Shown one piece after another: positions 23,591 through 31,734 of a stretch of 35,079 nt of DNA; positions within the stretch are counted from its first letter, which is position 1, and each line of letters starts with the position of its first letter. Made by a program: the position numbers and the translations under genes. The stretch is taken from NCBI GenBank assembly GCA_018365455.1, contig JAGZJZ010000062.1, positions 1 through 35,079 on the forward strand, written 5' to 3'. The DNA is from Clostridiales bacterium (GTDB lineage: Bacteria > Bacillota > Clostridia > Lachnospirales > Lachnospiraceae). The notes beneath the pieces are model-generated. The model ran no database searches, was not told the DNA's origin, and saw only the letters and a program-made list of their open reading frames with translations.

Positions 23591-25483
23591 ATGGGAAACT
23601 TTAAATTAACAACAGTAGAAGAATTTGAAGCGGCTACAGCCAGATTGTTGGAAACAGGCGCAAAGGTTGGTGCGGATGCCTGGCAGTTCAGAGTAAAAAA
23701 CCAGACACCACACTGTAAATTCGGCGAGACAGGTGTCTGCTGTAAAATCTGTGCTATGGGACCTTGCCGTATTACTCCAAAGGCTCCAAAAGGAATCTGT
23801 GGATGTGACGTACATGGTATCGTAGGAAGAAATTACCTTAAATTTACAGCAGGCGGATCTGCTACACATTCCGACCACGGACGTGAAATCTGCCATACAC
23901 TTTATGAATCAGCAGCCGATGGCAACTACAAAGTAAAAGATCCGGAAAAATTACTTCGTATTGCAAAAGAGTGGGGTGTAGAGACAGAAGGAAAAGATAT
24001 CTATGATCTGGCTCATGAGATCGCTGAAATGGGTATGATGGAATATGGTAAGCCATTCGGAACCCAGAGATTCTTAAAGAGAGCACCAAAACATACTCAG
24101 GAAATCTGGGAAAGAGAAGAAATTGCACCAAGAGCAATTGACCGTGAAGTTTCATGTTCTTTACATATGGCTCATATGGGATGTTCCTCCAAACCGGAAG
24201 CGCTGATCAGACAGTCATTCAGAGCAGGTCTTTCTGATGGCTGGGGCGGATCCATGATGGGAACGGAATTCTCTGATGTTCTCTTTGGAACACCGAAGCC
24301 AATTGACACCGAGGCAAATCTTGGCGTAATGGAAGTGGAAAACGTAAATATCGTTGTTCACGGACATGATCCTTCACTTTCTGAAATGATCTGTGAATAT
24401 GCGGATGATCCTGAATTAATCGCTTATGCGAAAAGCAAAGGAGCCAAAGGCATTACCGTATCCGGTGTTTGCTGTACCTCCAATGAAGTTGCAATGCGCC
24501 GTGGTATTCCAATGGCTGGAAACTTCTTACAGCAGGAAAATGTAGTACTTACAGGAGCTTGTGAAGCGATTGTAGTTGACGTACAGTGTATTTTCCCGGC
24601 ACTTGGTCCTTTAAGCAAATGTTTCCATACAAAATTCATCACAACTTCTCCGATCGCTCAGATGCCGGATTCTGAATTCATCAGATTCAATGCGCATACA
24701 GCAGGCGAGAACGCAAAAGCGATTGTAAAAGCTGCTATTGACAACTTCGAAAACAGAAATCCGGATCTGATCTACATCCCGGATATGAAACAGAAAGCTA
24801 CTGTTGGTTATTCTGTAGAAGCAATTGTTAAAGTGTTGGATGGTGTTACAAATTCACAGGTAGATGAGACAGGAACAACAAAACCATTACTGGAATGTAT
24901 TACATCCGGTGTACTCCGTGGTGCTGTTGCTATGGTTGGATGTAACAATCCGAAGATCAGACCTGACCTTGCTCACATCGAATTAATGAAAAAATTAATC
25001 GCAAACGATATCGTAGTCATTGCATCCGGTTGTGCTGCTCAGGCGGCTGCTAAGGCAGGACTTATGGACAAAGCTGCAAAAGATATTTGCGGTGCTGGAC
25101 TTAAGAGAGTTTGTGAATTAGCTGATATCCCTCCAGTATTACACATGGGATCTTGTGTTGATATCAGCCGTATGATGATTCTTGCATCTGAACTTGCAAA
25201 AGATTCAGGACTTAATATTTCTCAGCTTCCGGTTGTGGGATGTGCTCCTGAGTGGATGTCTGAAAAAGCAGTATCCATTGGTAACTACGTAGTTTCTACC
25301 GGTATCGATACATTCCTTGGAGTTGATCCTTATGTATCCGGTTCCAGTGAAGTTGCAGAGTTATTGACAAGCGGCGTAAGAGAATGGGTAGAAGCAGCAT
25401 ATACGGTTGAAAAAGATATAGATAAGCTTGTAGATGCTATGATTGACAGAATTGAAGAAAAGAGAGCGGCTCTTGGTATCTAA
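23591..25483 (+). CDS. cooS: anaerobic carbon monoxide dehydrogenase, catalytic subunit
   Basis: A Ni-Fe CO dehydrogenase that reduces CO2 to CO for acetyl-CoA synthesis (the AcsA role, here with acsB). The D- and B-cluster cysteines are Cys42, Cys50, Cys51, Cys54 and Cys59 in CKFGETGVCCKICAMGPC, followed by Cys70/72. The C-cluster His lies in VVHGHDPSLSEM, and Cys-rich segments SGVCCTSNE, VDVQCIFPAL, GCNNPKIRPD, SGCAAQAAAK, MGSCVDISR and VGCAPEWMSEKA supply the other ligands. Its 630 residues are normal. A perfect AAAGGAGG ribosome site and a 162-base leader with potential alternative hairpins precede it. CooC-type ATPases flank it on both sides. Confidence 0.97.
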   Translation: MGNFKLTTVEEFEAATARLLETGAKVGADAWQFRVKNQTPHCKFGETGVCCKICAMGPCRITPKAPKGICGCDVHGIVGRNYLKFTAGGSATHSDHGREICHTLYESAADGNYKVKDPEKLLRIAKEWGVETEGKDIYDLAHEIAEMGMMEYGKPFGTQRFLKRAPKHTQEIWEREEIAPRAIDREVSCSLHMAHMGCSSKPEALIRQSFRAGLSDGWGGSMMGTEFSDVLFGTPKPIDTEANLGVMEVENVNIVVHGHDPSLSEMICEYADDPELIAYAKSKGAKGITVSGVCCTSNEVAMRRGIPMAGNFLQQENVVLTGACEAIVVDVQCIFPALGPLSKCFHTKFITTSPIAQMPDSEFIRFNAHTAGENAKAIVKAAIDNFENRNPDLIYIPDMKQKATVGYSVEAIVKVLDGVTNSQVDETGTTKPLLECITSGVLRGAVAMVGCNNPKIRPDLAHIELMKKLIANDIVVIASGCAAQAAAKAGLMDKAAKDICGAGLKRVCELADIPPVLHMGSCVDISRMMILASELAKDSGLNISQLPVVGCAPEWMSEKAVSIGNYVVSTGIDTFLGVDPYVSGSSEVAELLTSGVREWVEAAYTVEKDIDKLVDAMIDRIEEKRAALGI

Positions 25484-25522
25484 TCAGGAGAACGCTGCTA
25501 TTGGCAGCAGATTGGAGTTAAA

Positions 25523-26293
25523 ATGAAAATTGCAGTTACCGGAAAAGGCGGAGTAGGAAAGACAACTTTTGCGGCCACTTTGGCAAGGTTATATGCACAG
25601 GAAGGGAAGAATGTCCTGGCGGCGGATGTGGATCCGGATGCAAATTTAGGATTAGCCCTTGGTTTTTCTGATGAAGAACTGGATCAGATCGTACCGATTA
25701 CCAAAATGCGTAAGCTGGTGCAGGAACGTACCGGTGCAAATGACGACAATAAGTTTTATAAGATCAACCCGAAAGTAGATGACATTCCGAATAAGTTTGC
25801 AAAGTCAGCCAACGGTGTGAAATTGCTGGTTCTTGGAACCGTTGATACGGCAGGAAGCGGCTGTGTATGTCCGGAGCATGTAATGCTGAAAAGGATTATC
25901 AACCACCTTGTTTTAAGAAGTGACGATGTAGTTATCCTGGATATGGAAGCGGGCCTGGAACATCTGGGACGGGGAACTACCGAGGGAATGGATCAGTTTG
26001 TGGTTGTAATTGAACCCGGTGCAAGAAGCATCCAAACCTACAAGAATGTTAAGCGTCTTGCAACGGACCTTGGTGTGAAGCACGTGCGGGTTGTGGCGAA
26101 CAAGGTGCGTAATGAAGAGGATGAGGAATTTATAAAATCAAAAATTCCATCAGAAGATTTATTGGGCTTCATTCACTACAACACGGAAGTGATCGATGCG
26201 GACCGACAGGGAAAATCCCCCTTTGATTTTAGCGACACCGCAACAGAAGAGATAAGAAAAATAAAAGAGAAGATCGATAATACAAGTATCTGA
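25523..26293 (+). CDS. second CooC-type ATPase, probable AcsF for acetyl-CoA synthase maturation
   Basis: Same fold as the cooC product 2.9 kb upstream but clearly divergent: Walker A GKGGVGKTT (residues 7-15), VDPDANLGLALG, the C-x-C site Cys114/Cys116 in SGCVCPEHVML and DMEAGLEHLGRGT. The position directly before acsB (14 bases from stop to GTG) matches acsF, whose product aids nickel incorporation into acetyl-CoA synthase. Family assignment is firm; which nickel enzyme it serves is inferred from position. Length is 256 aa. No strong ribosome site: GGAG lies 7-8 bases upstream of the ATG. Confidence 0.88.
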   Translation: MKIAVTGKGGVGKTTFAATLARLYAQEGKNVLAADVDPDANLGLALGFSDEELDQIVPITKMRKLVQERTGANDDNKFYKINPKVDDIPNKFAKSANGVKLLVLGTVDTAGSGCVCPEHVMLKRIINHLVLRSDDVVILDMEAGLEHLGRGTTEGMDQFVVVIEPGARSIQTYKNVKRLATDLGVKHVRVVANKVRNEEDEEFIKSKIPSEDLLGFIHYNTEVIDADRQGKSPFDFSDTATEEIRKIKEKIDNTSI

Positions 26294-26307
26294 TTGGAGG
26301 TATAACA

Positions 26308-28437
26308 GTGACATTATTTGATAGAGTATTTAGTGGAAATGATGCCGTATACGGATTGACAGAACAGGCAATTGACGGTAAAATCGCACAGCATGGTGCT
26401 GATAAAGCAGTAAGTTTTCCAAATACAGCATACAGCTTACCTTGTTACTACGGCGTAACAGGAACCAAAATCGCTAATTTAGGTGATTTAAAAACAGCTC
26501 TCGGAGTTGTGAAAACTTTAATGACAAGAGAAAAACGTCTGAATGATGCATTTATGTCAGGTGTTGCTACAGCTCTCTGTGCAGAGTTTATTGAAGTACT
26601 GAAATATATTGACGGCGCTGCTCCTTACGAAGATCCATGCTACGGACATTTAAGCGATGCAATTATCCGTGAGCTGGGCGTACCCCTTGTTACAGGAGAT
26701 ATCCCGGGTGTAGCAGTAGTTCTTGGAACTGCACCAACCGCACAGGAAGGTGTTGACCTGATTAAGAGCTATCAGTCACAGGGTATTTTGGTAACTTTGG
26801 TTGGCGGAATCATTGACCAGTGTGCAGAATTAGGTTATAAAACAGGCGCTAACGTTCGTGTTATTCCGTTAGGAAAAGATGTAACAAGCGTAATCCACGT
26901 AGTATCCGTAGCAATCAGAGCAGCTCTGATCTTCGGTAATATTACAGCAGGAGATGCAGGCGCATTAATGAAATATACATTTGAAAGAGTTCCTGCATTT
27001 GTAAATGCTTTCGGACCTTTGGATGATGTAGTAGTTGCCTGTGGAGCTGGTGCAATTGCACTTGGTTTCCCGGTAGTAACAAACGAAACAGAAAATATCT
27101 TCCGTGTACCAAAGAGCTTAATCGTTCAGGAAGATGTAGCGAAATTCAACGCAACATCTCTGGAAGCAAGAGATATTAAGATTAAGATCACCAAGATTGA
27201 TATCCCGGTTGCATTTGCATCTGCATTTGAAGGTGAAATCATCCGCCGCGGTGATATGCAGGTTGAATTCGACGGTTCCAGAGTAGACTGTTTCGAATTA
27301 GTACAGGCAAAAGAAGCTACAGAAATCGAAGACCACAAGATTGAAGTAATCGGACCGGACTTTGACGAATTTGAAGTTGGAAGCAAACAGAGTATTGCTT
27401 ACATCGTAGAAGTTGCAGGAAAGAACATGCAGTCTGATTTCGAGCCTGTATTTGAACGTAAATTCCACTCCTACATCAACTGTATCGAAGGCGTAATGCA
27501 TACCGGACAGAGAGATATGATCCGTGTACGTGTGAGCAAAGATACCTTTAATGCAGGATTCAGAGCAAAACATATCGGTGAAGTTCTGTATGCTAAAATT
27601 AAGAGCGAATTTGCAGCAGTTGTTGACAAATGTCAGGTTAAAGTTATTACCGATGCAGCAGAATGTACGAAACTTCGTTCAGAACTGGCTGTACCAAGCT
27701 ATGACAAACGTGATGAAAGACTTAGCACATTAACAGATGAAGGCGTTGACGTATACTACAGCTGTATTATGTGTCAGGCATTCTCTCCGTCTCACGTATG
27801 TGTTGTTACACCTGAAAGACTTGGACTTTGCGGTGCAGTTTCATGGCTGGATGCAAAGGCTACCAACGAACTGGATCCTCAGGGACCATGCCAGGTTATC
27901 ACAAAAGGCGGCTTAATTGATGAAAGAACCGGATCTTACCAGGATGTTAACGATGCGGTTAAGAAATACTCTCAGGGTGCACTTGAAACCGTTACGCTGT
28001 ACTCCATTATCGAAGACCCGATGACATCCTGTGGATGTTTCGAATGTATCTGTGGTATTGAGCCATTATCCAATGGTGTATGTATTGCGAACCGTGAATA
28101 TGCAGGAATGACACCAATCGGTATGACATTCCCTGAATTAGCTTCCATGACAGGCGGCGGGGTTCAGACACCAGGTTTCATGGGACATGGTAAACACTTC
28201 ATCGCTTCTAAGAAATTTATGAAAGCAGAAGGCGGCGTTAGCAGAATCGTATGGATGCCAAAAGACTTAAAAGACCAGGTTGCTGAAAAACTGAATGCAA
28301 CAGCAAAAGAGTTATATGATATTGATAACTTTGTTGATATGATCGGTGATGAAACAGTAGCGGAAGATCCGGAAACATTATTAGCATTCTTGGAAGAAAA
28401 AGGTCATCCGGCACTTAGTATGGAACCAATGATGTAG
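26308..28437 (+). CDS. acsB: CO-methylating acetyl-CoA synthase
   Basis: It condenses CO, the corrinoid methyl group and CoA to acetyl-CoA at the nickel A-cluster. Cys486, 489, 498 and 508 (CIMCQ, HVCVV, LGLCG) have exactly the spacing of the 4Fe-4S ligands in the Moorella enzyme, and Cys575-Gly-Cys577 in SCGCFECICG is the C-G-C site of the distal nickel. Domains: N-terminal CODH-contact domain (about 1-290), middle domain, C-terminal A-cluster domain (about 480-709). Its 709 residues are about 20 fewer than in Moorella, with the difference at the N-terminus. Start is GTG with GGAGGT 6 bases upstream. After the stop comes a long perfect hairpin before acsD. Confidence 0.97.
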   Translation: MTLFDRVFSGNDAVYGLTEQAIDGKIAQHGADKAVSFPNTAYSLPCYYGVTGTKIANLGDLKTALGVVKTLMTREKRLNDAFMSGVATALCAEFIEVLKYIDGAAPYEDPCYGHLSDAIIRELGVPLVTGDIPGVAVVLGTAPTAQEGVDLIKSYQSQGILVTLVGGIIDQCAELGYKTGANVRVIPLGKDVTSVIHVVSVAIRAALIFGNITAGDAGALMKYTFERVPAFVNAFGPLDDVVVACGAGAIALGFPVVTNETENIFRVPKSLIVQEDVAKFNATSLEARDIKIKITKIDIPVAFASAFEGEIIRRGDMQVEFDGSRVDCFELVQAKEATEIEDHKIEVIGPDFDEFEVGSKQSIAYIVEVAGKNMQSDFEPVFERKFHSYINCIEGVMHTGQRDMIRVRVSKDTFNAGFRAKHIGEVLYAKIKSEFAAVVDKCQVKVITDAAECTKLRSELAVPSYDKRDERLSTLTDEGVDVYYSCIMCQAFSPSHVCVVTPERLGLCGAVSWLDAKATNELDPQGPCQVITKGGLIDERTGSYQDVNDAVKKYSQGALETVTLYSIIEDPMTSCGCFECICGIEPLSNGVCIANREYAGMTPIGMTFPELASMTGGGVQTPGFMGHGKHFIASKKFMKAEGGVSRIVWMPKDLKDQVAEKLNATAKELYDIDNFVDMIGDETVAEDPETLLAFLEEKGHPALSMEPMM

Positions 28438-28484
28438 GGTATGTGTTCTTAAAGAAATACAAAGATTTTATGGATTTTTAAGGC

Positions 28485-28522
28485 AGACTGTTGTAAAATA
28501 TACTTATGTTTTACAACAGTCT
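28485..28522 (+). other. perfect 14-bp hairpin between acsB and acsD
   Basis: AGACTGTTGTAAAA (28485-28498), a 10-base loop and TTTTACAACAGTCT (28509-28522). AAAAAC follows instead of a T-run, so it is not a + strand terminator. It may protect the 3' end of processed acsB mRNA or set the AcsB to AcsCD ratio. Confidence 0.65.
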
Positions 28523-28548
28523 AAAAACATGAAGGAGGTTTATTAGAA

Positions 28549-29490
28549 ATGCCATTTAATGCAAAATCAGGAAAGTTCAGCGCAAAAATTAACACTGTTG
28601 AAATTGGATGCGGGGACAAGAAAATTACCATAGGCGGAGAAAACGTATTACCATTTTACAGCTTCGATGCTCCTATCGAAAACGCACCAAAAGTAGGTGT
28701 TGAGATCACAGACTTCGGTTTAGAAAATGAACCGGAATTTATCCAGAAATATTATGAAGGATGTGCAACTGTAGCTGACATGGCAAAAAAAGCAGCAGCT
28801 ATGGAAGGTGCTGATTTTCTTTGTCTGAGATTAGAAGGCGGAGATCCAAACGGTGCAGACAAATCTACAGAAGAATTGATTCAGATTGTAAAAGATGTTG
28901 CTGCAGCAGTAGACGTGCCACTTGTTATTGCGGGATGCAAGAACGTTGAAAAAGATGCAGAACTTTTAAGTAAAGCAGCTGAAGTGTTAGAAGGAAGAAA
29001 CGCAATGCTTTTAGCAGCAAAAGAAGAAAACTACAAGACAGTCGGTGCAGCAGCAGGCCTTGCGTACAAGCAGGTAGTAGGTGCTGAATCAGCAGTTGAT
29101 ATCAACCTTGCAAAACAGTTAAATGTATTATTGTCACAGTTAGGTGTCAGCAGTTCAAACGTTGTTATGAACGTAGGTGCTGCAGCAGCAGGTTATGGTT
29201 TTGAATATGTTGTTTCCACCATGCAGAGAGTAAAAGCAGCAGCTTTATCTCAGAATGATGGAATGTTACAGATGCCGATTATTACACCGGTAGCATCTGA
29301 AACCTGGGGCGTAAAAGAATCAATGGCTTCAGAAGCTGATATGCCTGAATGGGGAGATGTTGAACAGCGTGGTATTGATATGGAAGTAGAGACAGCAGCA
29401 GCAGTTTTAGTTTCCGGATCCAATGCAGTTATTTTAAAACATCCTGTATCAGTTGCAACTATTTCAAAATTAGTCAAAGAATTAGTATAA
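28549..29490 (+). CDS. acsD: corrinoid iron-sulfur protein small (delta) subunit
   Basis: A TIM-barrel subunit of the corrinoid protein that carries the methyl group from AcsE to AcsB. It matches the CdhD/AcsD family: GDKKITIGGENVLPFYSFDAP, then VGVEITDFG, DFLCLRLEGGDPNG, VPLVIAGCKNVEKDAELL, VVMNVGAAAAGYGFEYVVSTMQRVK and ITPVASETWGVKES. Its 313 residues are normal, and the start has GGAGG 10 bases upstream. It forms a heterodimer with the AcsC product encoded 26 bases downstream. Confidence 0.95.
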   Translation: MPFNAKSGKFSAKINTVEIGCGDKKITIGGENVLPFYSFDAPIENAPKVGVEITDFGLENEPEFIQKYYEGCATVADMAKKAAAMEGADFLCLRLEGGDPNGADKSTEELIQIVKDVAAAVDVPLVIAGCKNVEKDAELLSKAAEVLEGRNAMLLAAKEENYKTVGAAAGLAYKQVVGAESAVDINLAKQLNVLLSQLGVSSSNVVMNVGAAAAGYGFEYVVSTMQRVKAAALSQNDGMLQMPIITPVASETWGVKESMASEADMPEWGDVEQRGIDMEVETAAAVLVSGSNAVILKHPVSVATISKLVKELV

Positions 29491-29516
29491 TTGCTGCTTA
29501 AGGAGGAAAAAGAATT

Positions 29517-30860
29517 ATGGCACTTAAAGGTCTTGATATATTTAAATTATCACCTAAGAAAAACTGTAAGGAGTGTGGATGCCCGACATGTATGGCTTTC
29601 TCAATGAAGGTTGCACAGGGCGCTATGGATATCAGTGCATGTCCGCATTTCTCACCGGATGCATTAGCAACTTTATCTGAGGCTACTGCACCACCAATGA
29701 AGACAATTAAAGTAGGAACAGGCGAAAACGAATTTACATTAGGCGGAGAAACTGTTCTGGAGAGACATGAAAAAACATTCGTAAGTAAGACAAGATATGC
29801 AGTTGCTCTTTGCAATTGTATGAATGAAGCAGCTATTGATGCAAAAATTGCAGCAATTCCAAAGGTTGATTACGAACGTATCGGCGAAAGAATGTTTGTA
29901 GAAATGGTTTACGTAAACTACAGTGCTGACGGTGCTGTTGATTATGTGGAACTTGTGAAAAAAGCAGCTGCTCTTAACAGAACTTTAGTGTTAGGATGTA
30001 CAGATGCAGAAGTTGCAAAAGCAGCTCTTGCAGTATGCAAAGACAGCAAACCGGTATTAAACGGCGCAGATGCATCCAACTACGAAGCTATGAGTGCAAT
30101 TGCCACTGAAGCAGGTATTGTACTTGGTGTACGCGGTGAAGATGTAAATGATTTATACGAAACAGTTGCTAAATTAGAAGGACTTGGAAACAAGAACCTG
30201 ATTTTAGATGCAGGATGCAAATCCATTAAAGAAGCTTTTGCTACAGCAGTTCAGATGAGAAAAGCAGCGATTAAAGATGGCGACAGAACATTTGGCTATC
30301 CTTCCCTCGTAAATGTAGCAGCACTTGCACAGGGAGATATCCATATGCAGGCAGCTTTAGCATCAATGTTCACCATTAAATATGGCTCTATCGTAGTAAT
30401 GGAAGAAATGACTTATGCGCAGGCATTGCCATTATATGGCTTAAGACAGAACGTATTTACAGATCCTCAAAAGCCAATGAAAGTAGAACCGGGCATCTAC
30501 CCAATTAATGGAGCAGATGAGAACTCAGTTTGTCTTACAACCGTTGACTTTGCCCTTACATATTTCGTAGTATCCGGTGAATTAGAGCGTTCCGGAGTTC
30601 CTTGTAATCTGATTATCAGTGATGCAGGCGGATTATCCGTACTGACAGCATGGGCAGCAGGTAAATTATCTGCAAGTTCTATTGCAAAATATTTTGGCGA
30701 AGCTGATATTGAAGGCAAGATTAAAAACAGAAAATTAATTCTTCCAGGTAAAGTAGCTGTTTTAAAAGGTGAAGTAGAAGCGAAACTTCCAGGATGGGAT
30801 GTCATTGTAGGACCAAACGAAGCAGTTCAGCTTGTAAAATTCTTAAAAGATATGCAGTAA
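29517..30860 (+). CDS. acsC: corrinoid iron-sulfur protein large (gamma) subunit
   Basis: It holds a 4Fe-4S cluster and the corrinoid. Cluster ligands are Cys17, Cys20, Cys25 and Cys42 (CKECGCPTC ... CP) at the N-terminus. The middle barrel domain follows, and the C-terminal corrinoid-binding Rossmann-like domain is marked by GVPCNLIISDAGGLSVLTAWAAGKL. Length is 447 aa. The cluster delivers the low-potential electron that resets inactive Co(II); the AcsV gene that supplies it lies two genes downstream. Ribosome site AGGAGG. Confidence 0.96.
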   Translation: MALKGLDIFKLSPKKNCKECGCPTCMAFSMKVAQGAMDISACPHFSPDALATLSEATAPPMKTIKVGTGENEFTLGGETVLERHEKTFVSKTRYAVALCNCMNEAAIDAKIAAIPKVDYERIGERMFVEMVYVNYSADGAVDYVELVKKAAALNRTLVLGCTDAEVAKAALAVCKDSKPVLNGADASNYEAMSAIATEAGIVLGVRGEDVNDLYETVAKLEGLGNKNLILDAGCKSIKEAFATAVQMRKAAIKDGDRTFGYPSLVNVAALAQGDIHMQAALASMFTIKYGSIVVMEEMTYAQALPLYGLRQNVFTDPQKPMKVEPGIYPINGADENSVCLTTVDFALTYFVVSGELERSGVPCNLIISDAGGLSVLTAWAAGKLSASSIAKYFGEADIEGKIKNRKLILPGKVAVLKGEVEAKLPGWDVIVGPNEAVQLVKFLKDMQ

Positions 30861-30945
30861 TTGTCTCTATACTTCTATAGTATAGTAGAAAGTAGTAAAT
30901 GATTTTATTTTACTAACAATTTCAATTAGAGAAGGAGATTAATCA

Positions 30946-31731
30946 ATGGCAAAATTCGTAACAATTGGTGAAAGAATCCACTGTATTTCCCCAGTTATCC
31001 GTAAGGCAATGGCAGAAAGAGACGGAGCTCCAATCATCCAGCGTGCAAAAGAGCAGCTTGATGCTGGTGCAACTTACTTAGATGTGAATATCGGACCGGC
31101 TGAAAGCGATGGTGAAGAATTGATGAAATGGGCAGTTCAGCTGCTTCAGAATGAATTCGACAACGTACCGCTGGCTCTGGATACCGCTAATAAAAAAGCG
31201 ATTGAAGCTGGTATTTCCGTATACAACCGTTCCAAAGGAAAACCAATCGTGAACTCAGCAGATGCTGGAGACAGAATCGAAAATATCGATTTAGCAGCAG
31301 CAAATGATGCGATTGTTATCGCATTGTGTTCCGCAGAAGGCGTTCCGTCTGACAATGACGAACGTATGATGCACTGCCAGAACATGTTAGAGAGAGGTCT
31401 GGAACTTGGAATGGAACCTACTGATCTCTGGTTTGACCCGTTATTCCTGGTTGTAAAGGGAATGCAGGACAAGCAGATGGACGTTTTAGAAGCAATTAAA
31501 ATGTTCAGCGATATGGGACTTAATTCTACAGGTGGATTATCCAATAACTCTAACGGTATGCCTAAACATATCCGTCCGATCATGGATTCTGCTTTAGTAG
31601 CTATGGCTATGATGAATGGTTTGACTTCCGCAATCGTAAATCCTTGTGATTTAAGATTAATGGAAACAATCAAATCTTGTGATGTATTTAAAAACAATAC
31701 CTTATATGCGGATTCCTATCTGGAGATCTAA
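30946..31731 (+). CDS. acsE: methyl-THF:corrinoid iron-sulfur protein methyltransferase
   Basis: A homodimeric TIM-barrel pterin-binding enzyme that transfers the methyl group from methyl-THF to cob(I)amide on AcsCD. Signatures: GERIHCISPVIRKAM, LDVNIGPAESDGEELMKW, LALDTANKKAIEAG, KPIVNSADAGDRI, DLWFDPLFLVVKG and TGGLSNNSNGMPKHIRP. Its 261 residues are normal. The 85-base gap before it holds a short CTATAC/GTATAG repeat. AAGGAG precedes the ATG. The stop lies 3 bases before acsV, so the two are translationally linked. Confidence 0.96.
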   Translation: MAKFVTIGERIHCISPVIRKAMAERDGAPIIQRAKEQLDAGATYLDVNIGPAESDGEELMKWAVQLLQNEFDNVPLALDTANKKAIEAGISVYNRSKGKPIVNSADAGDRIENIDLAAANDAIVIALCSAEGVPSDNDERMMHCQNMLERGLELGMEPTDLWFDPLFLVVKGMQDKQMDVLEAIKMFSDMGLNSTGGLSNNSNGMPKHIRPIMDSALVAMAMMNGLTSAIVNPCDLRLMETIKSCDVFKNNTLYADSYLEI

Positions 31732-31734
31732 TAT

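Noticed and set aside
31146..31697. 183-codon open frame on the - strand across acsE
   Set aside because: Antisense shadow of a well-conserved methyltransferase; no ribosome site.
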